Of a DNA stretch of 64,000 nt, positions 1-7,998 are shown piece by piece (the stretch's first letter is position 1; each line of letters opens with the position of its first letter). Both the position numbers and the translations under genes were made by a program. Source of the stretch: UBA6772 sp965183875. Lineage in GTDB: Bacteria; Bacteroidota; Bacteroidia; Flavobacteriales; UBA7430. The stretch is taken from assembly GCA_965183875.1 (NCBI GenBank), contig CBCYMK010000028.1, positions 169,735-233,734 of the forward strand, written 5' to 3'. The notes beneath the pieces were generated by a model. It did no database searches, was not told the DNA's origin, and saw only the letters and a list, made by a program, of their open reading frames with translations.

Positions 1-203
1 ATACTGTTCAATCTTTCGACGTACGTTTAACAGACGGAGAGTATACCAAGACTATAAAAGTAAAAGGAAATAAGTTTACGGCAGAAGTTAAAGAAAAGAT
101 CTTAAAACTTAAGCCTGGTTCCGACATCTCATTTACAAATATTAGGGCTAAGGGCCCTGATGGACGTAAGCCATGTGGTGCAATAATTTTGACAGTACAG
201 TAA
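1..203 (+). CDS. gldM: GldM gliding motility / T9SS motor protein, C-terminal end only
   Basis: An open frame enters from the left edge (codons in phase from base 3) and stops at TAA 201-203, giving about 66 C-terminal residues. The end of the protein, with IRAKGPDGRKPCGAIILTVQ just before the stop, looks like the last GldM beta domain. GldM is an inner-membrane protein spanning the periplasm; with GldL it forms the proton-driven motor of the type IX secretion system and gliding machinery. The next gene, 18 bp downstream, is gldN, the usual gldKLMN order, which supports the call. Only the tail is visible, so nothing can be said about the membrane helix or start. Confidence 0.8.
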   Translation, partial: TVQSFDVRLTDGEYTKTIKVKGNKFTAEVKEKILKLKPGSDISFTNIRAKGPDGRKPCGAIILTVQ

Positions 204-221
204 TTTAAATACGCAACGAAC

Positions 222-1100
222 ATGAAAATCTTTAAGGTTGCCTTTACAGGATTAGTTTTATTAGCAGGGTCTTTTACCTTCGCTCAGACCAATGTATTGG
301 ATTATAATCCGAATGCTAGTGCTCTAGATGGACACGCTTTTGTAAAGCACCACGACTATCAAAATAGAGTATTAGACTATCCATTCGTAAGAGAAGACGA
401 TATTCTTTGGTCTAAAACATACATCCAACGTTTGGATCTAAGACAAAGAAAAAATCATCCTTTATATTTCCCTACTTACCCTGTTAAAACTGGTGGTGGT
501 GAAGTTAGAATGAATCTCGCAGCTAATCTTTTAAAAGCAGTTCTAGAAGATCAGTCATTAACGGCTTATGATTCAGAGTACTTTGACGAAGTTGTTACTT
601 TAGAAAAAGTTCAAAAAATGCTTTTCGCTATCGATACTGTAGAATATGAAGATATTGATACTGGTGAGTTGGTTAGTGAAATCGATACTATTAGAGTTGA
701 AAGTAAAGACATTAAAGAATATTTGATTATTGAAGATCGGTTCTTTGATAAGAAGAGATCTGTTATTGATGTTCGTATTCTTGGACTATGCCCTGTTGCA
801 GAAATCATGAATAAGGAAACTTTAGAAATCGAAAAAGTAAAGTTATTCTGGGTATGGCTTCCTGAAGCTCGTCAGTTGTTGGCAAATTCTACCGTATTTA
901 ATACACATAACAACGTTGAAAGACTTACTTATGATGAGTTCTTACACAAGCGTTTATTCACTTCGGTAATTACTAAGGAAACCAACTTATACGATAGAGC
1001 AATTTTTGAATATAAGAAAGACAGAATGCACCAACTGCTAGAAGCAGATCGCATTAAAAATGATATCCGTAATACGGAATCTGATCTTTGGGAATACTAG
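222..1100 (+). CDS. gldN: GldN gliding motility / T9SS periplasmic ring protein
   Basis: This 292-residue protein begins with a Sec signal peptide (residues 1-21, hydrophobic FTGLVLLAGSFTFA, cleavage before QTN). The body contains DDILWSKTYIQRLDLRQRKN and LGLCPVAEIMNKE-like segments typical of GldN/PorN. In the family, GldN forms with the lipoprotein GldK a periplasmic ring below the outer membrane that is needed for T9SS secretion and gliding. Length is about normal for GldN. It lies directly after gldM and ends at a hairpin terminator, so it is the last gene of the gldKLMN operon. Its presence explains the T9SS cargo-like proteins elsewhere in the window. Confidence 0.9.
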   Translation: MKIFKVAFTGLVLLAGSFTFAQTNVLDYNPNASALDGHAFVKHHDYQNRVLDYPFVREDDILWSKTYIQRLDLRQRKNHPLYFPTYPVKTGGGEVRMNLAANLLKAVLEDQSLTAYDSEYFDEVVTLEKVQKMLFAIDTVEYEDIDTGELVSEIDTIRVESKDIKEYLIIEDRFFDKKRSVIDVRILGLCPVAEIMNKETLEIEKVKLFWVWLPEARQLLANSTVFNTHNNVERLTYDEFLHKRLFTSVITKETNLYDRAIFEYKKDRMHQLLEADRIKNDIRNTESDLWEY

Positions 1101-1120
1101 AAATTCTTACTTAAAAATTT

Positions 1121-1145
1121 AAAAGCTCCCACTGGGAGCTTTTTT
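1121..1145 (+). terminator. Rho-independent terminator after gldN
   Basis: A 10-bp perfect stem (AAAAGCTCCC / GGGAGCTTTT) with a 3-base ACT loop is followed by more Ts. It lies 20 bp past the gldN stop and only 3 bp before the ATG of the next gene. Confidence 0.85.
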
Positions 1146-1148
1146 CTT

Positions 1149-2210
1149 ATGAAGCAATTTGATTATATCGTAGTTGGTCAGGGTTTAGCTGGAACAACAC
1201 TTACCTTTCGTTTAAAGCAAGCTGGTTATTCTGTTCTTGTAGTCGACAAACACCGCGAGGTTACCTCCTCTAAAGTGGCTCCAGGAGCCTATAACCCCAT
1301 GGTATTAAAACGTTTTACACCATGTTGGATGATCGACCAGCAATTAGAGCCTCTTTATGATTTTATTACTGCCTTCGAAAAACAATTTAATGTAGCAATA
1401 CACGAGCCTATAAAACTATTAAGGCTCTTTAAGTCTGTGCAAGAACAGAATTTATGGATGGAGAAGTCTGAGAAAAACACTCTTTCTAGTTTCATGAATC
1501 CTAACTTCATAAAGAACAACAATTCGCAAATTTTAGCCCCTTTAGGTTTTGGAGAAGTACAACATTCTGGCCGAGTTAAGCTGCCTAAAATGATAGCCAC
1601 TTTCAGAAAATTCCTTATTGGCGAAAATTCTTTATTAGATGAGGAGTTTGACTTTTCATCTCTTAGCTATACCGATGATGCCGTTATTTATAAATCGAAT
1701 TTTGTAAAAAAGATTGTTTTTTGTGAAGGACACCGTTTAAGCTTAAATCCCTTATTCAATTATTTACCTTTAATGCGTACCAAAGGAGAACTTCTAACGG
1801 TACGAATGAAAGGATTAAATCTTAAAGAACACTTAAAAAGTAGTGTGTCTATATTACCACTGGGTAATGATTTGTATAAAGTAGGTGCTACTTTTAACTG
1901 GGACGATAAAGACGAGGTTTGTACTGATGAGGCAAAAAAAGATTTATTGAAAAGACTTTCAAGTTTTGTAAATTCACCTGTAGAAATTGTTAAACACGAA
2001 GCTGGATTACGCCCAACTGTAAAAGACCGAAGAGCACTCATAGGTCAGCATCCAAAGCACAAAAATGTGTATGTTTTTAATGGCTTGGGCGCTAGAGGTT
2101 TACTTATAACACCTCTTCTATCACTTGAGTTTGTAGATTATTTAGCAAAGGGCATTCCTTTTAATTCAGAAGTAAATATTAACCGATACCAAGACCTTTA
2201 CCCATGTTAA
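1149..2210 (+). CDS. FAD-dependent oxidoreductase (DAO-type)
   Basis: The 353-residue protein starts with a Rossmann dinucleotide fold: a strand DYIVVG, the GxGxxG-type loop GQGLAG (about residues 9-14) and a VVDKH strand end with the acidic residue that binds the FAD ribose. Near the C-terminus, GLRPTVKDRRALIG and FNGLGARGLLITP match the second FAD-binding region of DAO-family (glycine oxidase/ThiO/MnmC-like) flavoenzymes. The substrate cannot be deduced. It has no signal peptide, so is cytoplasmic. Its ATG sits almost against the gldN terminator, and its stop overlaps the start of the ABC-F gene by 7 bp, so the two are translationally coupled. Confidence 0.75.
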   Translation: MKQFDYIVVGQGLAGTTLTFRLKQAGYSVLVVDKHREVTSSKVAPGAYNPMVLKRFTPCWMIDQQLEPLYDFITAFEKQFNVAIHEPIKLLRLFKSVQEQNLWMEKSEKNTLSSFMNPNFIKNNNSQILAPLGFGEVQHSGRVKLPKMIATFRKFLIGENSLLDEEFDFSSLSYTDDAVIYKSNFVKKIVFCEGHRLSLNPLFNYLPLMRTKGELLTVRMKGLNLKEHLKSSVSILPLGNDLYKVGATFNWDDKDEVCTDEAKKDLLKRLSSFVNSPVEIVKHEAGLRPTVKDRRALIGQHPKHKNVYVFNGLGARGLLITPLLSLEFVDYLAKGIPFNSEVNINRYQDLYPC

Positions 2211-4138
2211 CATTACAAAATATAGGCGTTCAATTTGGGGGAGAAATTCTATTCGATGACCTTAACTTTATGGTTAATAAGGGCGATAGAATAGGGCTTG
2301 TAGGGAAAAATGGAGCAGGTAAATCTACCCTTTTGAAAATCATATTTTCGCAATCAGGTTTTACAAGTGGCTCCGTGAGCCTACAAAAGGAAAAAATAAT
2401 AGGTTACCTTTCTCAAGATATAGATTTTGAATCTGGTTGTACTGTACTTGAAGAGTCGGAAAAAGCATTTCCAAGAATAAAATTTTTACAAAAGGAACTG
2501 CTTTTTATTCAAGAAGAATTAGTCTCTAGAACAGATTACGAATCAAATTCCTACCTAGAATTAATTAATAAATCAACGGAGTTTGAACACGAACTCAATC
2601 TAATAGGAGGGTATACCTTTCATTCGAATATTGAAAAGGTCCTTTTTGGATTAGGATTTAAGCCTGAGGATTTAGGGAATAAGACAGAAACTTTTAGTGG
2701 TGGTTGGCGTATGCGTATAGAACTCGCTAAAGTACTACTGAGTAATCCAGATATTTTACTCCTCGATGAGCCTACAAATCACTTAGACATTGAATCTATT
2801 GTATGGTTAGAAAACTTTTTGAAATCCTATAGTGGAGCCGTTCTATTGGTGTCTCACGATAGAGCATTTTTAGATCAAGTTACCAATAGAACGATAGAAA
2901 TTGCAAATGCTAAGGTTTACGATTATAAGGCGCCCTACACCAAATATTTAATGTTAAGATCTGAGCGTATAGAGCAACAGTTGTCGGTGCAGAAAAATCA
3001 AGAAAAAGAAATTAAACGTACGGAGGACCTCATAGATAAGTTCCGATATAAAGCTAGTAAAGCTGCATTTGCTCAGAGTTTGATTAAGAAACTCGACAAA
3101 ATGGACCGTATAGAGGTGGATAATAACAACCTTAAAAAAATGCATTTTTCTTTCCCTATGTCTAAGCCTTCCGGGAAAATAGTTTTGGAAATCAATGGTC
3201 TATCTAAGTCCTACGAAACTAAAGAGATTATCTCTAATTTAGATATGGAGATTGCTCGAGGAGATCAATTGGCTTTTGTGGGGCAGAACGGGCAGGGAAA
3301 GACCACCTTATTAAAATGTATTTTAGGCCACACCGATTTTTCTGGAGCTATAAAAGAAGGACATAACGTAGATCTTAGTTATTTTGCTCAAAATCAAGCG
3401 GAGTTATTAGATTCTAGTAAAACAGTACTCAGCGTTATTGAAGACGTTGCAGACGATGCCTTACGCCCGAAATCTAGAGATATGCTAGGGTCGTTTTTAT
3501 TCTCTGGTGAAGATGTAGATAAAAAAGTAAGTGTTTTATCTGGTGGTGAACGTTCCAGGTTAGCTCTTTGTAAAATGCTACTTCAAAGTTCTAATTTATT
3601 AGTCTTAGATGAACCTACAAATCACTTAGATATAAGTTCTAAAGAGGTCCTTAAAGCGGCTTTAAAAGCATATAAAGGCACTTTGATAATCGTGTCTCAC
3701 GATAGAGATTTCTTAGCAGGTTTGACCAATAAGGTAGTCGAATTCCGCGATGGATTTATAAAAACCCATATCGGAGATATCAATGACTATCTAGGATTTA
3801 GAAAAATAGAATCTATGCGTGAGCTTGAGCGAAGGACTAAAATTGCTGAAACTCCAGTAATTGTACCCTTAGCGAAGATAGATAGAAAGGCATTAGATAA
3901 GGAAATAAAGAAAGCATCCAATCAGTTGTCTAAAGTAGAACGTCAAATTTCAGATCTAGAGGATGAAATTGCAGCTAAAGACAAAGATCTAGCAGATCCT
4001 ATAAAAAGCGTATCCTTATTGGCAGATGAAGCTTTCTTTAAAGACTACCAGAACTCTAAAGACTCCTTAGATACATTAATGGAATCGTGGGGTGACTTAG
4101 AAATTCAACTGGAAGAACTACTTGCACAAAGACCTTAA
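2204..4138 (+). CDS. ABC-F family ATPase (Uup/EttA-like)
   Basis: This soluble 644-residue protein carries two ABC ATPase domains and no membrane domain, the ABC-F layout. Domain 1 has Walker A GKNGAGKST (about 36-44), a SGGW-type signature and Walker B LLLDEPTNHLD; domain 2 has GQNGQGKTT, LSGGERSRLAL and LVLDEPTNHLD. Between them is a charged helical linker (EQQLSVQKNQEKEIKRTEDL) and at the C-terminus a coiled coil (about 560-640, rich in Lys/Glu/Asp) as in Uup. ABC-F proteins act on the ribosome, resolving stalled or mis-positioned tRNA, and some confer antibiotic resistance; which role applies here is unknown. It ends at a bidirectional terminator. Confidence 0.9.
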   Translation: MLTLQNIGVQFGGEILFDDLNFMVNKGDRIGLVGKNGAGKSTLLKIIFSQSGFTSGSVSLQKEKIIGYLSQDIDFESGCTVLEESEKAFPRIKFLQKELLFIQEELVSRTDYESNSYLELINKSTEFEHELNLIGGYTFHSNIEKVLFGLGFKPEDLGNKTETFSGGWRMRIELAKVLLSNPDILLLDEPTNHLDIESIVWLENFLKSYSGAVLLVSHDRAFLDQVTNRTIEIANAKVYDYKAPYTKYLMLRSERIEQQLSVQKNQEKEIKRTEDLIDKFRYKASKAAFAQSLIKKLDKMDRIEVDNNNLKKMHFSFPMSKPSGKIVLEINGLSKSYETKEIISNLDMEIARGDQLAFVGQNGQGKTTLLKCILGHTDFSGAIKEGHNVDLSYFAQNQAELLDSSKTVLSVIEDVADDALRPKSRDMLGSFLFSGEDVDKKVSVLSGGERSRLALCKMLLQSSNLLVLDEPTNHLDISSKEVLKAALKAYKGTLIIVSHDRDFLAGLTNKVVEFRDGFIKTHIGDINDYLGFRKIESMRELERRTKIAETPVIVPLAKIDRKALDKEIKKASNQLSKVERQISDLEDEIAAKDKDLADPIKSVSLLADEAFFKDYQNSKDSLDTLMESWGDLEIQLEELLAQRP

Positions 4139-4155
4139 GTTATGGATTCATTATA

Positions 4156-4189
4156 AACGAAAAAAGCGCCAATCGGCGCTTTTTTCGTT
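4156..4189. terminator. Bidirectional terminator between convergent genes
   Basis: A 15-bp perfect stem with AATC loop (AACGAAAAAAGCGCC left arm), flanked by A and T runs on either side, so it works in both directions. It separates the ABC-F gene from the convergent secreted-protein gene, whose stop codon touches its right edge. Confidence 0.9.
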
Positions 4190-6141
4190 TACTTTATTTT
4201 TTTCTCTACACTTGCATCATTGTATAAATAGATGAGTGTTGTTCCAGGTCTTGAATCTTCTGGATTTATCTCCTGACCTAAGAGGTTCACTACTTTTACT
4301 AAGCTTCTTATATCGTTGGGATGCATTTCTGGTTCCATGTCTATCACCCATTGCGGTATCGTTTCACTAATACTTAGTCTTTCACCCATGCTATTTGGGA
4401 AGAAATAATTAGGTATTGCACCGTCAGTTTTTATTTGGTAACCCTGTCCAGGGATAAGATCGCCAATCCCATTGAAACCAAATTCTGGCCAATACACTTC
4501 GGCGTTATTATTTTTAACAATCAAAATTTGTGAAGAAATAGCCTCTAGTGTAGCTACAACATCTTGCTGTTCTTTTCTAGTATAACCTATATTATTCCAG
4601 CCGTCCATAATCTCGATATAGATAGGCTCTTCTAATTCTGCTATTTGTACTAGGTAACCATTCTCTAATTGGTTAAAACTTTCTATTGTATTATTTAGGA
4701 TTGTAGTCGCTTCTATTTGAGCTTGATTTGCAGCTTCAATGGTGTTGTTTAGTTCTTCTGCTGCAACCGCAGCTGCTTGTTCTGCATTTACTTGCGCATT
4801 GTTAAGTTCTTCTTGCGCTATAGCAGCAGCAATATCGGCTTCAGAGATAGTCGTTTCTAATAGGGTCTCTAAGTTTAATGTATTCAAATTAGCGTTATCT
4901 AAATTAGCTTGTAACTCTTGGGAGTTTTCAACTTCATTAATAAAAGCTGCTTGCCAACTCGTAGTACATGCTCCTTCCAAGCTACAAAATGCATTAGTAT
5001 CGAACTCAACAAAATGATCATCTATACAGCCAGGTAGGCCAAAACACGATCCATCTTCTTGTTCTGCATCAGCATTAAAGTTACAATAGTCCGAGTCCAT
5101 ACATCCATAAATAGTAACATTAAAATCTATGTCTGTTACTACAAACAAGCCATTTGTTGTGTACGAAGGAAACTCTGGGCTTATATTAAAAGCCATTACA
5201 TTTCCCTGCTCGTTGATCACAGCAAATATGAGCTCATTATCTCCAGCTAAAAGTCCATCTAATTCATTTGTTGAGGCATCGTCTCCCCACAAAGCCATAC
5301 TAAAGAAGTTGGCTTGTATTACGGTTAAACCTACACACTCTGTAAGCTGTCCATCCATGTTAAGGTCAGTAAATGCGGCAATAGTTTTGCCTTCTAGTCC
5401 ATAACTAGTACTCAATTGAAAGCCTATTGTCATATTCGCACCCGTATTAGCTGGATTTATGAAGTGGCTGGTGTTTACCCCTAAGTTGGAAGTTTCTTTA
5501 GTACAAGATCCATCATCACATCCTGCAGTGTAACCTTGGTGGTAGTATTCGGTAAAAGTGTCGTCAGTACAACCAGGAAGTGTACACGATTCATCGTCTA
5601 TAGTAGCATTTTGTGTGTAGTTACATGCGAGTTCATCCATACAACCATTTAAGTAGCAGCTACCATCATCATCTGTTGCCTGCACATTAAAATTTTCTGC
5701 CCAGATAGAGGTACAGCCAAATACACAAAATGAGCTGATAATAGGAGCATTATTTTGTACGGCTAAACCATTGGTGTGATAGGTAATTGGACTAGCCATT
5801 TCGATGGAATAGATATCTCCGCCATCAATTAATTGGAAGCTTATTAATTCATTCGCAACCGCACCATCGATTTCTTCTGTTTGTGTGTCATCACCCCAGA
5901 TAGCGATTGTTGTTTGCGGTAAGCCATCTATGGGAGAAGAGCCTAGGACCTCTCCAGAGCTCGATAAAGCAAGAAGATAAGCGTCAGGGTTGTCGTAATT
6001 TAATGCGTTCAGGAAATTGCCAGTTAGCATGATGGTCATATTACTTCCTGTATTTCCTATATATGGGCTAGGTAAATCGCACTGCGCATTTGAAAGGATA
6101 GGAAATGAAATGAACAAAATAAAGGAAAGTATGCTTTTCAT
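4189..6141 (-). CDS. Secreted multi-domain protein with Cys motifs, Ala-rich coiled coil and T9SS-like C-terminus
   Basis: The 650-residue protein has a signal peptide (residues 1-19, ILSFILFISFPILSNAQ). Two related beta-type domains follow (each with a TGSNMTI / TGANMTIGFQ start and WGDD), each ending in Cys-rich GCMDELACNY... / GCMDSDYCNF...DGSC motifs common in marine Flavobacteriales surface proteins. Residues about 400-490 form an Ala/Glu/Asn-rich heptad-like coiled coil (AAAIAQEELNNAQ and similar). Then comes one GW...GQGYQIK module and a final stretch (VVNLLGQEI...IYLYND) that resembles the T9SS C-terminal sorting domain. It is probably exported by the gliding/T9SS machinery and displayed on the surface; the ligand is unknown. 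It stands alone between terminators. Confidence 0.7.
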   Translation of the reverse strand: MKSILSFILFISFPILSNAQCDLPSPYIGNTGSNMTIMLTGNFLNALNYDNPDAYLLALSSSGEVLGSSPIDGLPQTTIAIWGDDTQTEEIDGAVANELISFQLIDGGDIYSIEMASPITYHTNGLAVQNNAPIISSFCVFGCTSIWAENFNVQATDDDGSCYLNGCMDELACNYTQNATIDDESCTLPGCTDDTFTEYYHQGYTAGCDDGSCTKETSNLGVNTSHFINPANTGANMTIGFQLSTSYGLEGKTIAAFTDLNMDGQLTECVGLTVIQANFFSMALWGDDASTNELDGLLAGDNELIFAVINEQGNVMAFNISPEFPSYTTNGLFVVTDIDFNVTIYGCMDSDYCNFNADAEQEDGSCFGLPGCIDDHFVEFDTNAFCSLEGACTTSWQAAFINEVENSQELQANLDNANLNTLNLETLLETTISEADIAAAIAQEELNNAQVNAEQAAAVAAEELNNTIEAANQAQIEATTILNNTIESFNQLENGYLVQIAELEEPIYIEIMDGWNNIGYTRKEQQDVVATLEAISSQILIVKNNNAEVYWPEFGFNGIGDLIPGQGYQIKTDGAIPNYFFPNSMGERLSISETIPQWVIDMEPEMHPNDIRSLVKVVNLLGQEINPEDSRPGTTLIYLYNDASVEKKIK

Positions 6142-6203
6142 TAGTCTGAGGGATTATAGATTTAAAAGCCAGGTAATTGCAAAAATCGAGCCATACAAAT
6201 AAG

Positions 6204-7808
6204 TTATTTGGCCTTGAGTAAATGGATACTTACAGTAGCTTTTTCGCGATTAGGGAATGTAGTTGTGTATTTTTCTACAGGTTTTAAGTCAGCGAATTTA
6301 GCTGCGTTTAAAAAACTTTCCAATTCAATTATATACTGATCGGTATAGCCATGTGTAGCGTCGTATGGCGTGCTCAAACTCGTTCCTATGTTCTTAGAAG
6401 CTATACTTGTGGGTATAGAGTGGAGTTCAACTATTAATAGTCCATATTTTTTTAAATAGGGCGTCCATGCTTTAAGGTGGTTACTCAAATTTTGAAATAA
6501 TTCGTTATTGGGTATTCGTCTACCTCGATAAGCAAAAGCACCCTCCGAGAGGCATTCTAAATCGGTAGATTTAGGTTTGGAATAAATTCTGTTATGATCT
6601 AAAAAGGTGCGTGTATTTAAGAGGTCTCCCAATTCAATTTGATGTTTTTTTAACAGCATTTCAGCTAGTGAACTGGGGTCGCTGATATCTCCGAATTCTA
6701 CTTCTGCCCAGATATCTGCTTTATCCATATTTTTTTTTGTAGCTATTCGAGCTTTTTTATTATAATCTACTCCAACTATAAATAATGGGTGTTTTTGTAG
6801 TAGTGGCCCTCTAGCTGTTTTTGTATAAATAACATCGAAAACATGTTCTATAAAAGTACCATCTCCACAGCCCACGTCAATAATTCCCTTTGGTTGTGCT
6901 TCTATAGGTTTGTTAAATAATTCTACGATTATTTCATCCACCTTTTTGAAATAGGTTTTATGAGCTCCTCCGCTCCCCCAAACATTCATATATCTATACA
7001 CGTGACTTTCATGACCGTATTTATCTTTTTCCCATAATTTATTTGGATCTCCTTTAAGAAGTGTTTCCAGATTTGCGAAGGTGGGTAAGTAGGAGATTGT
7101 TACTCCATAGGCACTGGCTCTTTTAATGAAGTAAAGTCCTTTTGAATTTAGCTTAATTGTGTTTTCTGTACTTATAATAAACCCACAGTCATTGAGTATT
7201 TCAATAAACCAGTTAAATACCTCGTTTGGGATTTTAAATGCTTGTGCGCTAAGTGAGCTGTGGAGATTTAGTTTTTGAATTTCGCCGTTTATTCCAAGTG
7301 CAACTAGCATAGGTCCTAGTAAAATCCCTTCCATATGTATAGCCATACGATTAGCGATTTTGTTTTGGTTAGTAGATTTAAATTCTTTTAGGCTTGTCAA
7401 TGCATCCCTAAGTTGCGAAATATTTGTGTCCTCAGAGATAATTGTACGCGGTCTTACGGTAGCGTTTTTTTGTAATTCATAAAATGGTTCATAATATTTA
7501 ATGAGTTCAAAGGCTTTTTGTCCTTCTTCCTTTAACTCTATATAAATTTCATCTGTTGTATTGTCTACCTGTCTGTTTAAATAATTTTGCGAGGCCAATA
7601 TCCTCAATGCCACATTTAAATACCCTTCATTAGCTGCAAGTTCAGTATTTATTTCACTTAATTTCCACTTTTTTTTAGTGTCAAATAGTTCAATAAACTT
7701 CATCTTTTTTAAGGTGCATATTGTAGGTATAAGAGCCCATCCATCTAAGTGAAGGAATATTTTTCTTCGAATAGTATCCCTATCTATTTTTGTTATAAGT
7801 GTTTCCAT
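6204..7808 (-). CDS. Class I SAM-dependent methyltransferase, AprA-MT2-like
   Basis: A 534-residue soluble protein. The N-terminal third (KIFLHLDGWALIPTICTLKK, ELFDTKKKWKLSEINTELA) looks like the winged-helix dimerisation domain of O-methyltransferase-like enzymes. The central region holds the SAM-binding motif I IIDVGCGDGTF (about 313-323) and a following acidic strand end (VGVDYN), and DLLNTRTFLDHNR resembles a signature seen in polyketide-associated MT2/AprA methyltransferases. Substrate unknown. No biosynthetic neighbours are present, so a natural-product role is only an inference. The gene is preceded, on the same strand, by a short leader with a possible 13-codon peptide and a hairpin plus T-run ending 13 bp before the ATG, which suggests attenuation. 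Confidence 0.65.
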   Translation of the reverse strand: METLITKIDRDTIRRKIFLHLDGWALIPTICTLKKMKFIELFDTKKKWKLSEINTELAANEGYLNVALRILASQNYLNRQVDNTTDEIYIELKEEGQKAFELIKYYEPFYELQKNATVRPRTIISEDTNISQLRDALTSLKEFKSTNQNKIANRMAIHMEGILLGPMLVALGINGEIQKLNLHSSLSAQAFKIPNEVFNWFIEILNDCGFIISTENTIKLNSKGLYFIKRASAYGVTISYLPTFANLETLLKGDPNKLWEKDKYGHESHVYRYMNVWGSGGAHKTYFKKVDEIIVELFNKPIEAQPKGIIDVGCGDGTFIEHVFDVIYTKTARGPLLQKHPLFIVGVDYNKKARIATKKNMDKADIWAEVEFGDISDPSSLAEMLLKKHQIELGDLLNTRTFLDHNRIYSKPKSTDLECLSEGAFAYRGRRIPNNELFQNLSNHLKAWTPYLKKYGLLIVELHSIPTSIASKNIGTSLSTPYDATHGYTDQYIIELESFLNAAKFADLKPVEKYTTTFPNREKATVSIHLLKAK

Positions 7809-7821
7809 AATGTTTTAAAAT

Positions 7822-7852
7822 AAAAAAAGCCCTCCATATTTATGGAAGGCTT
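7822..7852 (-). terminator. Hairpin with T-run immediately upstream of the methyltransferase gene
   Basis: On the minus strand the stem AAGCC-TTCCATA / TATGGA-GGCTT (one mismatch) is followed by seven Ts and then, 13 bp later, by the methyltransferase ATG. It is far from the der stop, which has its own terminator, so it ends the leader transcript rather than der. Confidence 0.6.
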
Positions 7853-7885
7853 GAAATTAATAGATATATACAATTTACCTCCCGA

Positions 7886-7927
7886 TTAGGAAGTACAACA
7901 GTAGTTTGTATTTTTATAGTTTTTCAC
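7886..7927 (-). CDS. Possible leader peptide, 13 codons (MKNYKNTNYCCTS)
   Basis: A GTG-initiated frame on the minus strand encodes MKNYKNTNYCCTS and stops at TAA. It sits between the der terminator and the hairpin just before the methyltransferase gene. The stop region can itself fold (ACTTCC ... GGAGGT with a G-U pair). A two-cysteine leader peptide followed by a terminator resembles a classical attenuator, but there is no direct evidence of translation and so short a frame can arise by chance. Confidence 0.25.
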   Translation of the reverse strand: MKNYKNTNYCCTS

Positions 7928-7971
7928 TTTTTAAATGTAGAAAATATAAATCGATTTAAAAATTCTTCCAC

Positions 7972-7995
7972 AAAAAAAAGCGGCTTTCGCCGTTT
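7972..7995 (-). terminator. Rho-independent terminator of der
   Basis: Minus-strand sequence ACGGC GAAA GCCGC followed by eight Ts, 4 bp past the der stop codon. Confidence 0.85.
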
Positions 7996-7998
7996 CTC

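Noticed and set aside
4739..5404. Plus-strand open frames inside the secreted protein gene (Ala/Ser-rich and others)
   Set aside because: They are antisense to a long coding region with signal peptide and Cys motifs; the low-complexity coiled coil produces long reverse frames by composition.
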